Shown one piece after another: positions 17,348-25,793 of a DNA stretch of 64,000 nt. The notes under the pieces are model-generated. The model made no database searches and had not been told where the DNA came from. It saw only the letters and a program-made list of their open reading frames with translations. The DNA is taken from assembly GCF_015163075.1 (NCBI RefSeq), contig NZ_JADDXU010000005.1, positions 186,001 to 250,000 on the forward strand, in the 5' to 3' direction. This stretch comes from Streptomyces justiciae. GTDB taxonomy: Bacteria; Actinomycetota; Actinomycetes; Streptomycetales; Streptomycetaceae. Made by a program: the position numbers and the translations under genes. Every line of letters starts with the position of its first letter. Positions within the stretch are counted from its first letter, which is position 1.

Positions 17348-18640
17348 ATGGAGGCGGTACCCGCACGGGCACGTGTGTACGTCGGTGGTGTGGCCCTCGC
17401 CGCCCTCTACTGCCTGCATCTGCTGCCGTCGGTACGCGCCCCGTGGTGGGTGGTGGCCCTGCTCGCCGTCCTCTACGCCGGCGGCGAGCGGCTCTCCGGC
17501 TCGTTCTATCCCGTGCTGCTCGCCGGGGCCTTCCTGCTGCCGCCGCCCGCCGCCGCGCTCGTCGCGGTGCCGGGGGCGCTGCTCGCCCCGGTCGCGCGCC
17601 GGCCCCGCCTGCTGCGGCGGATCTGGCGGGCCTCCCAACTCGCCGTCGCCGCCTGGGCCGCGTCCCGGGTGCACTGGGCGCTGGGCGGCCGCGACGCCGT
17701 CGTCAGCTCCGACTTCCCCTACGCGCTCGTCCCGGCGGGGGCGGCCGTCGTCGTCTTCTGCGTGGTGCTGACCGTGCTCGACGGCGGCATCCTGACGCTC
17801 GCCGAAGGAGTGCCGGCACGGCTGGCCTGGCAGGGGTTGTTCGTACGATCCCTCGCGCCGATCGCCGTGCACGGGCTCGCCGGGCTCATGATGGCCGTCC
17901 TGTGGCGCAGCCCCTTCGGGCCCGTCGCCGCGCTGCTCGTGCTGCTGCCGATGTGCGTGTCCTGGTGGGCGTTCGCGCAGTACCACCGGGAGCGGGCCGC
18001 CCACCAGGCGACCATCCGCGCGCTGGTCCAGGCCGTCGACATCAAGGACGAGTACACGCGCGGGCACAGCGAACGCGTCGGCCAGGCCTCCATGATGATC
18101 GCCCGCGAGCTGGGCATGGACGAGGGCCGCATCGAGGTCCTCCGCTTCGCCGGCATCCTGCACGACGTGGGCAAGCTGGGCGTCCCGACACGGCTGCTGC
18201 GCAAGGACGGGCCGCTGACGCCCGAGGAACGCCGGATCATCGAACTGCACCCCGAGTACGGGCACGAGATGGTGCGGGGCATCTCCTTCCTCGGGGAGGC
18301 GCGGGCCGCCGTACTCCACCATCACGAACGGCTGGACGGCAGCGGGTACCCGTACGGGCTGGTCGGGGCGCAGATCCCGGAGTCGGCTCGGGTGGTGGCG
18401 GTCGCCGACGCCTTCGACGCGATGACGTCCACCCGGTCCTACAGCAGGGCGCGGCCCGTGGGCACGGCGCTGGAGGAGCTGGAGCGGTGTGCGGGGACGC
18501 AGTTCGACCCGCGGATGGTGACGGCACTCGTCCGGGCGCTGGGGCGGCACGGCTGGCATCCCGCGGTGACCGCGGACGAGGCGACACGGCTGCCGGGACC
18601 GCGGCGGCCGGAGGGCAGTCGGCCAGGGGTGCGGCGATGA
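17348..18640 (+). CDS. HD-GYP domain protein with N-terminal membrane region
   Basis: The product has 430 residues. The first 200 residues form five to seven membrane segments; the C-terminal half is a full HD-GYP domain with HSERVG, HDVGKLG, HPEYG, HHHERLDGSGYP and DAFDAMT. HD-GYP enzymes hydrolyse cyclic di-GMP or related dinucleotides at a metal centre, and all metal-ligand motifs are present here. The ATG at 17348 has GGAGGGG just upstream and is preferred over the start at 17330. The stop overlaps the next gene's ATG (ATGA), so both are one operon. Confidence 0.9.
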   Translation: MEAVPARARVYVGGVALAALYCLHLLPSVRAPWWVVALLAVLYAGGERLSGSFYPVLLAGAFLLPPPAAALVAVPGALLAPVARRPRLLRRIWRASQLAVAAWAASRVHWALGGRDAVVSSDFPYALVPAGAAVVVFCVVLTVLDGGILTLAEGVPARLAWQGLFVRSLAPIAVHGLAGLMMAVLWRSPFGPVAALLVLLPMCVSWWAFAQYHRERAAHQATIRALVQAVDIKDEYTRGHSERVGQASMMIARELGMDEGRIEVLRFAGILHDVGKLGVPTRLLRKDGPLTPEERRIIELHPEYGHEMVRGISFLGEARAAVLHHHERLDGSGYPYGLVGAQIPESARVVAVADAFDAMTSTRSYSRARPVGTALEELERCAGTQFDPRMVTALVRALGRHGWHPAVTADEATRLPGPRRPEGSRPGVRR

Positions 18641-19983
18641 GCGGGTCGGTGCCGGGTGTGCCTGATGTGCCGGGTACGGCGATGAGCGCCTCCGCGTCGG
18701 GTACGGCAACAAGGCCTGCCTCGGCCGCCGCGCCGACGCGAGTGACCCGGCCGCCGCTCCTGCTGACCCTCGTCCACACCTCCGCCGCCCTCCTCGCCGC
18801 CGTCTCCCTCGGCGTCACCCTCTGGACCGGCCTGGAGGAGCGTGGCGTCGCGGTCGCCTTCGGGGTGCTGATCGTCGTCGGTGAGCTGACCCGGTGGACC
18901 GGCGCCCAGGTCAGGGAGGCCGCGCCGCTCGGGGCCGCGGGGGCGCTGTCGTACGCGCTGCTCGGGGCGGACGCCGGGCGGGCCACGCAGCACGGGGTGG
19001 CCCAGGTGGTCGCCGTCGTCGTCGCGGCCGGGCTGCTGGGCAGCGTGCCGCACATCTGGCGGGGCGGCGGACGGACGCTGGACCATCTCTCGCGGCGCGT
19101 GCTCAGCACCGGCTTCGCCGCCGTCTGCTTCCAACCCCTTTACAACCAGGGTGTGTTCACCGCCTGGGACGGACCGGCGTACGCGCTGCTGCTGATCGCG
19201 CTGCTGGCCCTCACCGCGCTGTGCGACGCCGTGCTCGCCGCGGCCCTGCGGCACTCCCGCACGCGCTGGCCCTTCGGCCCGCTGCTCCGGGACGAGCTGC
19301 GGGCGCTGCTCGGCATCGGCTCCGCCGTCTGCGCGACCGGCGCGGTCATGGCGCTCGCGGTCGCCGTCGTGGGCCTGTGGGCGCTGCCGGTCTTCTGCGT
19401 GCCGCTGCTGCTCACCCAGCTGTCCTTCCGGCGGTACGCCGCCGTCCGCGCCACCTACCGGCAGACGATCGCCTCCCTCGCCCGCGCCACCGAGATCGCC
19501 GGATACACCCCCGCCGGACACGCCCGCCGCGTCGCCGCCCTCAGCCGGGCCGTCGGCCGGGACCTGGGGCTGTCCGGGCGGGACCTCACCGTCCTGGAGT
19601 ACGCGGCCCTGATGCACGACATCGGACAGCTCAGCCTCGTCGACCCGGTACCGGCAGGGGCCACCGCCGACCTGCCCGCCGAGGAGCAGCGGCGCATCGC
19701 GCTGCTCGGCGGGGCCGTCGTACGGCAGACCGGGGTGGACGGGGCCGTCGCCGTGGTCGTGGAGCGGCAGGCCGACCCGTACCGGCAGCAGCCGGTCGCC
19801 GCCCGGATCGTACGGACGGTGAACGCGTACGAGGAGAAGGCGCGGGACGCCGGGCCCGGCGGGCCGCTCACCGCACTGGAGGAACTACGGCTGGCCACCG
19901 CGGGGGACCATGCGCCCGACGTGGTGGAGGCGCTGGCCAGGGTGCTGGCGAGAGACTGTCTGACCCTGCCCCGGGCTGGGTAA
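18637..19983 (+). CDS. Membrane HD-domain protein lacking the GYP motif
   Basis: The 448-residue protein has the same plan as its upstream neighbour: a membrane region (about residues 40-270) followed by an HD-type domain with HARRVAALS and HDIGQLS. The HHExxDGxGYP segment is replaced by VVVERQADPYRQQ, so some metal ligands and the GYP loop are missing. It may be a non-enzymatic sensor or partner of the HD-GYP protein. The frame is open far upstream inside the neighbour, but the ATG at 18637 overlapping the stop is the credible start. Confidence 0.85.
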   Translation: MSGSVPGVPDVPGTAMSASASGTATRPASAAAPTRVTRPPLLLTLVHTSAALLAAVSLGVTLWTGLEERGVAVAFGVLIVVGELTRWTGAQVREAAPLGAAGALSYALLGADAGRATQHGVAQVVAVVVAAGLLGSVPHIWRGGGRTLDHLSRRVLSTGFAAVCFQPLYNQGVFTAWDGPAYALLLIALLALTALCDAVLAAALRHSRTRWPFGPLLRDELRALLGIGSAVCATGAVMALAVAVVGLWALPVFCVPLLLTQLSFRRYAAVRATYRQTIASLARATEIAGYTPAGHARRVAALSRAVGRDLGLSGRDLTVLEYAALMHDIGQLSLVDPVPAGATADLPAEEQRRIALLGGAVVRQTGVDGAVAVVVERQADPYRQQPVAARIVRTVNAYEEKARDAGPGGPLTALEELRLATAGDHAPDVVEALARVLARDCLTLPRAG

Positions 19984-20088
19984 CCCATGGGTAATGAGCG
20001 CCCTTCCAGCCGCACGTGGTTGGATGCGAAGGAGAGGGATTCCGGGGGCAGTGGCGAGGTCACTGAGGGCAACTGGCAGGCGGGAATC

Positions 20089-21069
20089 GTGAGGATCTTC
20101 GGCAAAGGACGGCACCGGCCCTCCGCCTCCTGGCGGCAGGCCACCGACCGCGCGTTCACGCTGATCGGCGACGGTCGGTACGAGGACGCGGGCGCGCTGC
20201 TGACGCGCGCCGCCGATCTGGAACCGTGGCTGTCCGAGTCCTGGTTCAACCTCGCCCTGCTGCACAAGTTCCGGCACGACTGGGAGCAGGCGCGGGCGGC
20301 GGGGCTGCGTGCCGTCGCCCTCCTCGACCGGGAGGCGGGCGCACCCGACTGGTGGAACGTCGGCATCGCGGCGACCGCGCTCCAGGACTGGCCGCTGGCC
20401 CGGCGGGCCTGGCAGGCGTACGGGCTGCGGGTGCCGGGCGGGGCGGCCGACTCCGGTGAGCCGGTCGGCATGGACCTCGGCAGTGCGGCCGTACGGCTGT
20501 CGCCGGAGGGTGAGGCGGAAGTGGTCTGGGGCCGCCGTCTCGACCCCGCGCGCGTCGAGGTGCTGTCGATCCCGCTGCCGTCGTCCGGGCGGCGGTGGGG
20601 TGAGGTCGTGCTGCACGACGGGGTGCCGCACGGGGAGCGGACGACCGCCGCCGGGCACTCCTATCCCGTCTTCGACGAGATCGAGCTGTGGGCGCCTTCG
20701 CCGGTGCCGACGTGGGTGGTGCTGCTGGAGGCCGCCACGGAGGCGGATCGGGACGCGCTGGAGCAGCTCGCGGCTGACGCCGGGTTCGCGGCGGAGGACT
20801 GGTCGTCCTCGGTGCGGCTGCTGTGCCGGATGTGCTCGGAGTCCCGGATGCCGTCCGATGAGGGCGACGGTGAGCATCTCGACCCGCACGATCACAGTGA
20901 GCCGGGGCATCCGGGGCCGCTGGGGCATCGGACGGACGGGCAGCTGTGGGTGCCGGAGCGGGAGTGCGGGGTGGCTGCGCCGGCTTCGCTGGTGCGGGGG
21001 TTGTTGGACGGGTGGGTTGCCGACAGCCCTGACTCTCGGGACTGGCGTGATCTTGAAGAGGTGTGCTGA
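20089..21069 (+). CDS. TPR-containing protein of unknown function
   Basis: The product has 326 residues from the GTG at 20089 (VRIFGKGRHRPSASW). TPR-like helices occupy residues about 10-110 (RAFTLIGDGRYEDAGALLTRA, ESWFNLALLHKFRHDWEQARAAG, WWNVGIAATALQDWPLARRAW). The rest is a conserved domain with GMDLGSAAVRLSPEGEAEVVWGRRLDP and a His/Asp-rich stretch near residues 255-285 that might bind metal. An in-frame ATG at 19987 would add 34 low-complexity residues but has no ribosome site. It follows the HD-protein gene and precedes def. Confidence 0.8.
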   Translation: MRIFGKGRHRPSASWRQATDRAFTLIGDGRYEDAGALLTRAADLEPWLSESWFNLALLHKFRHDWEQARAAGLRAVALLDREAGAPDWWNVGIAATALQDWPLARRAWQAYGLRVPGGAADSGEPVGMDLGSAAVRLSPEGEAEVVWGRRLDPARVEVLSIPLPSSGRRWGEVVLHDGVPHGERTTAAGHSYPVFDEIELWAPSPVPTWVVLLEAATEADRDALEQLAADAGFAAEDWSSSVRLLCRMCSESRMPSDEGDGEHLDPHDHSEPGHPGPLGHRTDGQLWVPERECGVAAPASLVRGLLDGWVADSPDSRDWRDLEEVC

Positions 21070-21092
21070 CTTCTTTCGGCTGCGGGTCCGTT

Positions 21093-21122
21093 GTGGCTGG
21101 TCGCGCAGTTCCCCGCGCCCCT
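21093..21122. repeat. Dispersed intergenic repeat, copy 2 (short form)
   Basis: GTGGCTGGTCGCGC is joined to AGTTCCCCGCGCCCCT without the central hairpin insert seen in the copies at 13681 and 31312. It is the shortest version in the window and is located between the TPR gene and def. Confidence 0.65.
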
Positions 21123-21191
21123 AAAAGCCAGCTCCCCTTACCCTGTATCAGCATCAACCCCCTGTTTTGGTTTAGGAAGGCATCGTCGGTC

Positions 21192-21842
21192 ATGGCGCAG
21201 CAGGACACCGATCAGCAGCACGTGGGCGTGCTTCCCGTGGACGACGAGGGTTTCGTCATCGACACCCAGGACGCCGAGGAGCGCGAGAACGGCTGGCGTG
21301 AGCGCGGCACCTCGCGGCCCATCACCGTCGTCGGGAACCCCGTCCTGCACAAGGAGTGCAAGGACGTCACCGACTTCGGCGCCGAGCTGGACCAGCTGGT
21401 CGCGGACATGTTCGCCTCGCAGCGCACCGCCGAGGGCGTGGGCCTGGCCGCCAACCAGATCGGTGTCGATCTGAAGGTCTTCGTCTACGACTGCATGGAC
21501 GACGAGGGCACCCGGCACGTCGGTGTCGTCTGCAACCCCAAGCTCGTCGACCTGCCTGCCGAGAAGCGCCGCCTGGACGACAGCAACGAGGGCTGTCTGT
21601 CGGTGCCGACCGCGTACGCGCCGCTCGCGCGCCCCGACTACGCCGAGGTGACCGGGCAGGACGAGAAGGGCAACCCGATCAAGGTGCGCGGCACCGGCTA
21701 CTTCGCTCGGTGTTTGCAGCACGAGACCGATCATCTGTACGGGTACCTCTACATCGACCGGCTCTCCAAGCGTGAACGCAAGGACGCGCTGCGGCAGATG
21801 GCCGAGAACGAGCCTCGCTACCCTGTCGTCGCGAACGACTGA
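21192..21842 (+). CDS. def: Peptide deformylase
   Basis: This 216-residue enzyme removes the N-formyl group from nascent proteins. All three motifs are visible: GVGLAANQIG, EGCLSVP with the metal Cys, and QHETDH, the HExxH metal site. The N-terminal extension of about 40 residues (QQDTDQQHVGVLP) is typical of the larger actinobacterial type. The ATG at 21192 follows AGGAAGG with about 11 nt spacing. A strong terminator follows. Confidence 0.95.
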   Translation: MAQQDTDQQHVGVLPVDDEGFVIDTQDAEERENGWRERGTSRPITVVGNPVLHKECKDVTDFGAELDQLVADMFASQRTAEGVGLAANQIGVDLKVFVYDCMDDEGTRHVGVVCNPKLVDLPAEKRRLDDSNEGCLSVPTAYAPLARPDYAEVTGQDEKGNPIKVRGTGYFARCLQHETDHLYGYLYIDRLSKRERKDALRQMAENEPRYPVVAND

Positions 21843-21873
21843 GACCGACTGGGGCCCCACAAGTCCCCTCCGT

Positions 21874-21913
21874 ACGGCGCCTGTTCAGGAACCCCTTCCC
21901 GAACAGGCGCCGT
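21874..21913 (+). terminator. Terminator of def
   Basis: A 13-bp perfect stem (core CGGCGCCTGTTC, arms 21874-21886 and 21901-21913) with a 14-nt loop. It lies 32 bp after the def stop and isolates def from the terpene genes. Confidence 0.8.
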
Positions 21914-21952
21914 TCGTCTGTCCGTCGCACGTTCGATCGCTTGTGCTCCCTT

Positions 21953-21969
21953 ACTGATCCAGAATCAGT
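21953..21969. promoter_or_regulatory. Inverted repeat ACTGAT-N5-ATCAGT upstream of the terpene operon
   Basis: This perfect 6-bp dyad lies 164 bp before the cyclase start. It is nested in a longer imperfect dyad, with CTCCC at 21946-21950 and GGGGAG at 21977-21982. It could be an operator or part of an RNA hairpin; nothing in the sequence names the regulator. Confidence 0.4.
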
Positions 21970-22073
21970 CACACAAGGGGAGATTCTCGGCACTGTGGGG
22001 TAGTGAATGGTGCAAATCCGTTCCCAGATCGGTCAGTTGTGGTGCTGAATGGGAAGTGCGGGGATACGCAACG

Positions 22074-22106
22074 GCGCACGCCCGGTACAGCGGGAGGGGC
22101 GTGCGC
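22074..22106 (+). promoter_or_regulatory. Strong hairpin in the leader of the terpene operon
   Basis: Arms 22074-22083 (GCGCACGCCC) and 22097-22106 (GGGCGTGCGC) pair perfectly over 10 bp with a 13-nt loop. It ends 26 nt before the GTG of the cyclase, just ahead of the ribosome site GAGAGGGG. It may act as an attenuator or 5' stabiliser. Confidence 0.55.
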
Positions 22107-22132
22107 AACTGGCGGCTGAGAGGGGTTAGTTC

Positions 22133-23218
22133 GTGCATGCTTTCTCACACGGCACCACATCGACACCGACAGCGGTCGCGGTCCCACCCTCGCTCCAACT
22201 CCCGGTGATCGAGGCGGCGTTTCCCCGGCAACTCCACCCGTATTGGCCCCAGCTCCAGGAGAAGACACGCACCTGGCTGCTGGAAAAGCGGCTCATGCCG
22301 GCGGACAAGGTGGAGGAATATGCCGACGGTCTTTGCTACACCGACCTCATGGCGGGCTACTACCTGGGCGCCCCCGACGAGGTCCTCCAGGCGATAGCGG
22401 ACTACAGCGCGTGGTTCTTCGTCTGGGACGACCGGCACGACCGCGACATCGTCCACGGCCGGACCGAGGCCTGGCGGCAGCTCAGGTTCCGGCTGCACGC
22501 GGCCCTCGACTCCCCCGAGGACCATCTGCACCACGAGGATCCGCTGGTCGCCGGGTTCGCGGACAGCATGGTCCGGCTCTACTCGTTCCTGCCGGGGTCG
22601 TGGAACACGCGGTTCGCCCGGCACTTCCACGAGGTGATCGAGGCGTACGACCGGGAATTCCACAACCGCACCGAAGGCGTCGTGCCGACCGTCGAGGAAT
22701 ACCTCGCACTGCGCCGCCTCACTTTCGCGCACTGGATCTGGACGGATCTCCTGGAGCCGTGCGCGGGCCAGGAACTCCCGGACCGGGTACGGAAACACCC
22801 GGCCTATCAGCGGGCGGCGCTGCTGAGCCAGGAATTCGCCGCCTGGTACAACGACCTCTGCTCACTCCCCAAGGAAATAGCGGGCGACGAGGTCCACAAT
22901 CTCGGGATAAGCCTCATCAAACACGAGGGGCTGAGCCTCAAACAGGCGGTCCGGGAAGTCAGGCGACGCGTCGAGGAATGCATCGACGATTTCCTCGTCG
23001 CCGAGAACGACGCACTGAGGTTCGCAGACTCGCTCGTCGACGGAACGGTCCGCGGAAAAGAGCTGAGCCACACCGTGCGGGCCTGCGTCGGCAATATGCG
23101 CAACTGGTTCAGCACCGTCTACTGGTTCCACCACGAGTCCGGCCGCTACACGGTCGACAGCTGGGACGACCGGTCCACGCCCCCGTACGTCAACAACGAA
23201 GCGGCAGGTGAGAAATGA
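22133..23218 (+). CDS. Epi-isozizaene synthase (class I sesquiterpene cyclase)
   Basis: This 361-residue enzyme converts farnesyl diphosphate to epi-isozizaene, the precursor of the earthy-smelling antibiotic albaflavenone. The aspartate-rich motif is D99-D100-R-H-D103 and the NSE triad is N240, S244 and E248 in NDLCSLPKE. Active-site aromatics F95, F96, F198 and W203 occupy the same numbers as in the S. coelicolor enzyme, which has the same length. The GTG start at 22133 follows GAGAGGGG. The stop overlaps the P450 start (ATGA), forming a two-gene operon. The 3' half has somewhat more A/T at third positions than its neighbours. Confidence 0.95.
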   Translation: MHAFSHGTTSTPTAVAVPPSLQLPVIEAAFPRQLHPYWPQLQEKTRTWLLEKRLMPADKVEEYADGLCYTDLMAGYYLGAPDEVLQAIADYSAWFFVWDDRHDRDIVHGRTEAWRQLRFRLHAALDSPEDHLHHEDPLVAGFADSMVRLYSFLPGSWNTRFARHFHEVIEAYDREFHNRTEGVVPTVEEYLALRRLTFAHWIWTDLLEPCAGQELPDRVRKHPAYQRAALLSQEFAAWYNDLCSLPKEIAGDEVHNLGISLIKHEGLSLKQAVREVRRRVEECIDDFLVAENDALRFADSLVDGTVRGKELSHTVRACVGNMRNWFSTVYWFHHESGRYTVDSWDDRSTPPYVNNEAAGEK

Positions 23219-24591
23219 CCGTCGAGTCCGTACGCCCCGAAGCGCCGGCGACCCCGGAGTCCGCGCTGCGTGAAGCACCCCTCGCGGGCGGTGGCGTCCC
23301 CCTCCTGGGACACGGCCTGAAGCTGCTGCGCGACCCGCTGGCCTTCATGTCCCAGCTGCGCGACCACGGCGACGTCGTACGCCTCAAACTGGGCCCCAAG
23401 GAGGTGTACGCGCCCACCACGCCGGACCTCACCGGAGCCCTCGCGCTCAACCCCGACTTCGTCATCGCCGGGCCGCTGTGGGAGTCCCTGGAGGCCCTGC
23501 TCGGCAAGGAGGGCGTGGCCACCGCCAACGGCCCGCGGCACCGGCGTCAGCGGCGCACCATCCAGCCCGCCTTCCGGCTCGACGCGATCCCCGGGTACGG
23601 TCCGATCATGGAGGAGGAGGCGCACGCGCTCACCGAGCGCTGGCAGCCCGGCGAGACCATCGACTGCACCACCGAGTCCTTCCGGGTCGCCGTCCGCATC
23701 GCCGCCCGCTGTCTGCTGCGCGGCGACTTCATGGACGAACGCGCGGAGCGGCTCTGCGTCGCCCTCGCCACCGTCTTCCGCGGGATGTACCGGCGGATGG
23801 TCGTCCCTCTCGGGCCGCTGTACAACCTGCCGCTGCCGCCCAACCGGAAATTCAACGCGGCCCTGGCCGATTTGCATCTCCTGGTCGACGAGATCATCGC
23901 CGAGCGCCGTGCATCTGGTCAAAAGCCGGACGATTTGCTGACAGCATTGCTGGAGGCGAAGGACGACAATGGCGACCCCATCGGGGAACAGGAGATCCAC
24001 GACCAGGTCGTCGCCATAGTCACCCCGGGCAGCGAAACGGTGGCGTCCACGATCATGTGGCTGCTCCAAGTCCTCGCGGAACATCCGGAACACGCGGACA
24101 GGGTGCGCGACGAGGTCGAATCCGTAACCGGCGGCCGTCCCGTCGCATTCGACGATGTTCGCTCGCTGCGGCACACCAACAATGTCGTCGTCGAGGCGAT
24201 GCGTTTGCGTCCCGCGGTGTGGATATTGACGCGCCGCGCGGTCACCGACACCGAACTCGGTGGCTACCGCATTCCGGCCGGTGCGGACATCGTCTACAGC
24301 CCGTACGCGGTCCAGCGCGATCCGAAGTCGTACAAGGGCAGCCTGGACTTCGACCCCGACCGCTGGCTTCCGGAACGGGTCAAGGAGGTGCCGAAATACG
24401 CCATGAGCCCCTTCAGCGTCGGCAACCGCAAGTGCCCGAGCGACCACTTCTCGATGGCGCAGCTGAGCCTGATCACGGCGGCGCTCGCCACGAAGTACCG
24501 CTTCGAGCAGGTGGCGGGGTCGAACGACGGGACCCGGGTCGGCATCACGCTCCGTCCGCACAAGCTGCTGCTGCGGCCGGTCCTCAGGTGA
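23215..24591 (+). CDS. Cytochrome P450 CYP170A1-type (albaflavenone synthase)
   Basis: This 458-residue P450 oxidises epi-isozizaene through albaflavenols to albaflavenone. P450 marks: helix I TPGSETVAST (residues 270-279), ExxR at E327-R330 and the haem loop FSVGNRKCPS with the Cys ligand at 407; the Gly usually following that Cys is absent, as in the CYP170 family. Unusually it also carries DDNGD at 250-254 and DEVESVTGG from 299, the acidic motifs assigned to a second, terpene-synthase site in S. coelicolor CYP170A1. Codon use is relaxed around 23880-24260. Its TGA stop abuts the stop of the convergent regulator. Confidence 0.93.
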   Translation: MTVESVRPEAPATPESALREAPLAGGGVPLLGHGLKLLRDPLAFMSQLRDHGDVVRLKLGPKEVYAPTTPDLTGALALNPDFVIAGPLWESLEALLGKEGVATANGPRHRRQRRTIQPAFRLDAIPGYGPIMEEEAHALTERWQPGETIDCTTESFRVAVRIAARCLLRGDFMDERAERLCVALATVFRGMYRRMVVPLGPLYNLPLPPNRKFNAALADLHLLVDEIIAERRASGQKPDDLLTALLEAKDDNGDPIGEQEIHDQVVAIVTPGSETVASTIMWLLQVLAEHPEHADRVRDEVESVTGGRPVAFDDVRSLRHTNNVVVEAMRLRPAVWILTRRAVTDTELGGYRIPAGADIVYSPYAVQRDPKSYKGSLDFDPDRWLPERVKEVPKYAMSPFSVGNRKCPSDHFSMAQLSLITAALATKYRFEQVAGSNDGTRVGITLRPHKLLLRPVLR

Positions 24592-25557
24592 TCAGGCCGC
24601 TTCCGGGCCCCTGAACGTCCTGCGATAGGCGTTCGGGGTGGTCCCGAGCGCCCGTACGAACTGGTGGCGCAGTGCGGCCGCGGTGCCGAACCCCGTTCGG
24701 CCCGCGACCGCGTCCACCGTCTCGTCCGTCCCTTCCAGCAACCGCTGGGCGAGCAGCACGCGTTGCCGCAGGACCCAGCGGTAGGGCGTGGTCCCGGTCT
24801 CCTGCTGGAAGCGGCGGGCGAAGGTGCGCGGCGACATGTGCGCGCGCTCGGCGAGCTGCTCGACGGTGACCTCCTCGTCGAGGTGCTGCTCCATCCACAC
24901 GAGGACCTCGCCGACGGTGTCGCAGGGGTCCTTCGGCAACGGCCGCTCGATGTACTGCGCCTGTCCGCCGTCCCGGTGCGGCGGTACGACCATCCGCCGG
25001 GCGATCTTGTTGGCGACCTCGGTGCCCTGTTCCTTCCGCACGATGTGCAGACAGGCGTCGATGCCGGCGGCGGTGCCGGCGGAGGTGATCACCGGGTCCT
25101 CGTCGACGTACAGCACGTCGGGTTCGATGACCGCCCGGGGGCAGCGCAGGGCGAGCTCGCGGGCCTGCTTCCAGTGCACGCTGCACCGCCGCCCGTCGAG
25201 CAGCCCGGCGGCACCGAGCACGAAGACGCCGGAACAGACGCTGAGGACCCGGGCGCCCCGGTCGGCGGCCCGGAGCAGGGCGTCGAGCAGCTCGGGCGGA
25301 TAGTCCCGTACGACGTAGTCCGCCCCCGCCGGTACGGCGATGAGGTCGGCCTCCTCCAGCCGCTCCAGGCCGTACGGCGTGGAGACGCTGAGCCCGCCGA
25401 CATGGGTACCGAGCGTCGGCCCCTCGGCCGAGGCGACGGCGAAGTCGTACGTCGGGAGCCCCTCGTCACTGCGATCGATACCGAACACCTCGCAGACGAC
25501 CCCGAGTTCGAAGGGATGCACTCCGTCGAGCAGGACAGCGGCCACGTTCTTCAGCAT
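24592..25557 (-). CDS. GlxA/AraC-family transcriptional regulator (DJ-1/PfpI-like domain plus HTH)
   Basis: This 321-residue regulator has an N-terminal class I amidotransferase-like domain (LSVCSGVFVLGAAGLLDGR around the nucleophile-elbow Cys) and two C-terminal AraC helix-turn-helix motifs (TVEQLAERAHMSPRTFARRF and DAVAGRTGFGTAAALRHQF). The ATG at 25557 (MLKNVAAVLL) is preferred to the upstream start at 25626. It is convergent with the P450 gene; the stops meet in TGATCA. It has the same strand as nrdAB, and S. coelicolor has an AraC-like gene (nrdS) after nrdB, so it may be the displaced equivalent; alternatively it regulates the terpene operon. Confidence 0.85.
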   Translation of the reverse strand: MLKNVAAVLLDGVHPFELGVVCEVFGIDRSDEGLPTYDFAVASAEGPTLGTHVGGLSVSTPYGLERLEEADLIAVPAGADYVVRDYPPELLDALLRAADRGARVLSVCSGVFVLGAAGLLDGRRCSVHWKQARELALRCPRAVIEPDVLYVDEDPVITSAGTAAGIDACLHIVRKEQGTEVANKIARRMVVPPHRDGGQAQYIERPLPKDPCDTVGEVLVWMEQHLDEEVTVEQLAERAHMSPRTFARRFQQETGTTPYRWVLRQRVLLAQRLLEGTDETVDAVAGRTGFGTAAALRHQFVRALGTTPNAYRRTFRGPEAA

Positions 25558-25649
25558 GCTTCCAGTGTGCCTCGGAAGTGGCAGTAAATCGAGGTAGTAC
25601 GGCAGTCCTGCCACTGTCAGGGGCATCAGCCATCCATGATGCTTACTTC

Positions 25650-25766
25650 ATGGACGCATTCATCGGATACCTGACCCTGCTGATCGTCTTCGCCCTCCTC
25701 GCGGCCCCGGGCCTCGTGGGATGGGCCCACGAGCGCCGGATCGACCGCCAGCTCAAGGAGGCATAA
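25650..25766 (+). CDS. Small single-span membrane protein (38 residues)
   Basis: From the ATG at 25650 the product is one hydrophobic helix (YLTLLIVFALLAAPGLVGWA) followed by a charged tail ending DRQLKEA. No ribosome site stands out; the frame is open upstream to 25578, which would give 62 residues. It is adjacent to, and on the same strand as, the secreted protein gene that begins 27 bp later. Not recognised; could be a membrane micropeptide. Confidence 0.45.
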   Translation: MDAFIGYLTLLIVFALLAAPGLVGWAHERRIDRQLKEA

Positions 25767-25793
25767 CCTCTCCTGCACCAACAGGGGAGGATC

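Noticed and set aside
17344..18636. Long frame that reads through into the second HD protein
   Set aside because: The upstream part is Arg/Ala-rich shadow of the HD-GYP gene; the real start is the ATG at 18637 overlapping the stop.
23146..24561. 471-codon open frame opposite the P450 gene
   Set aside because: The plus strand carries all P450 motifs; the antisense frame has no recognisable domain and no ribosome site.
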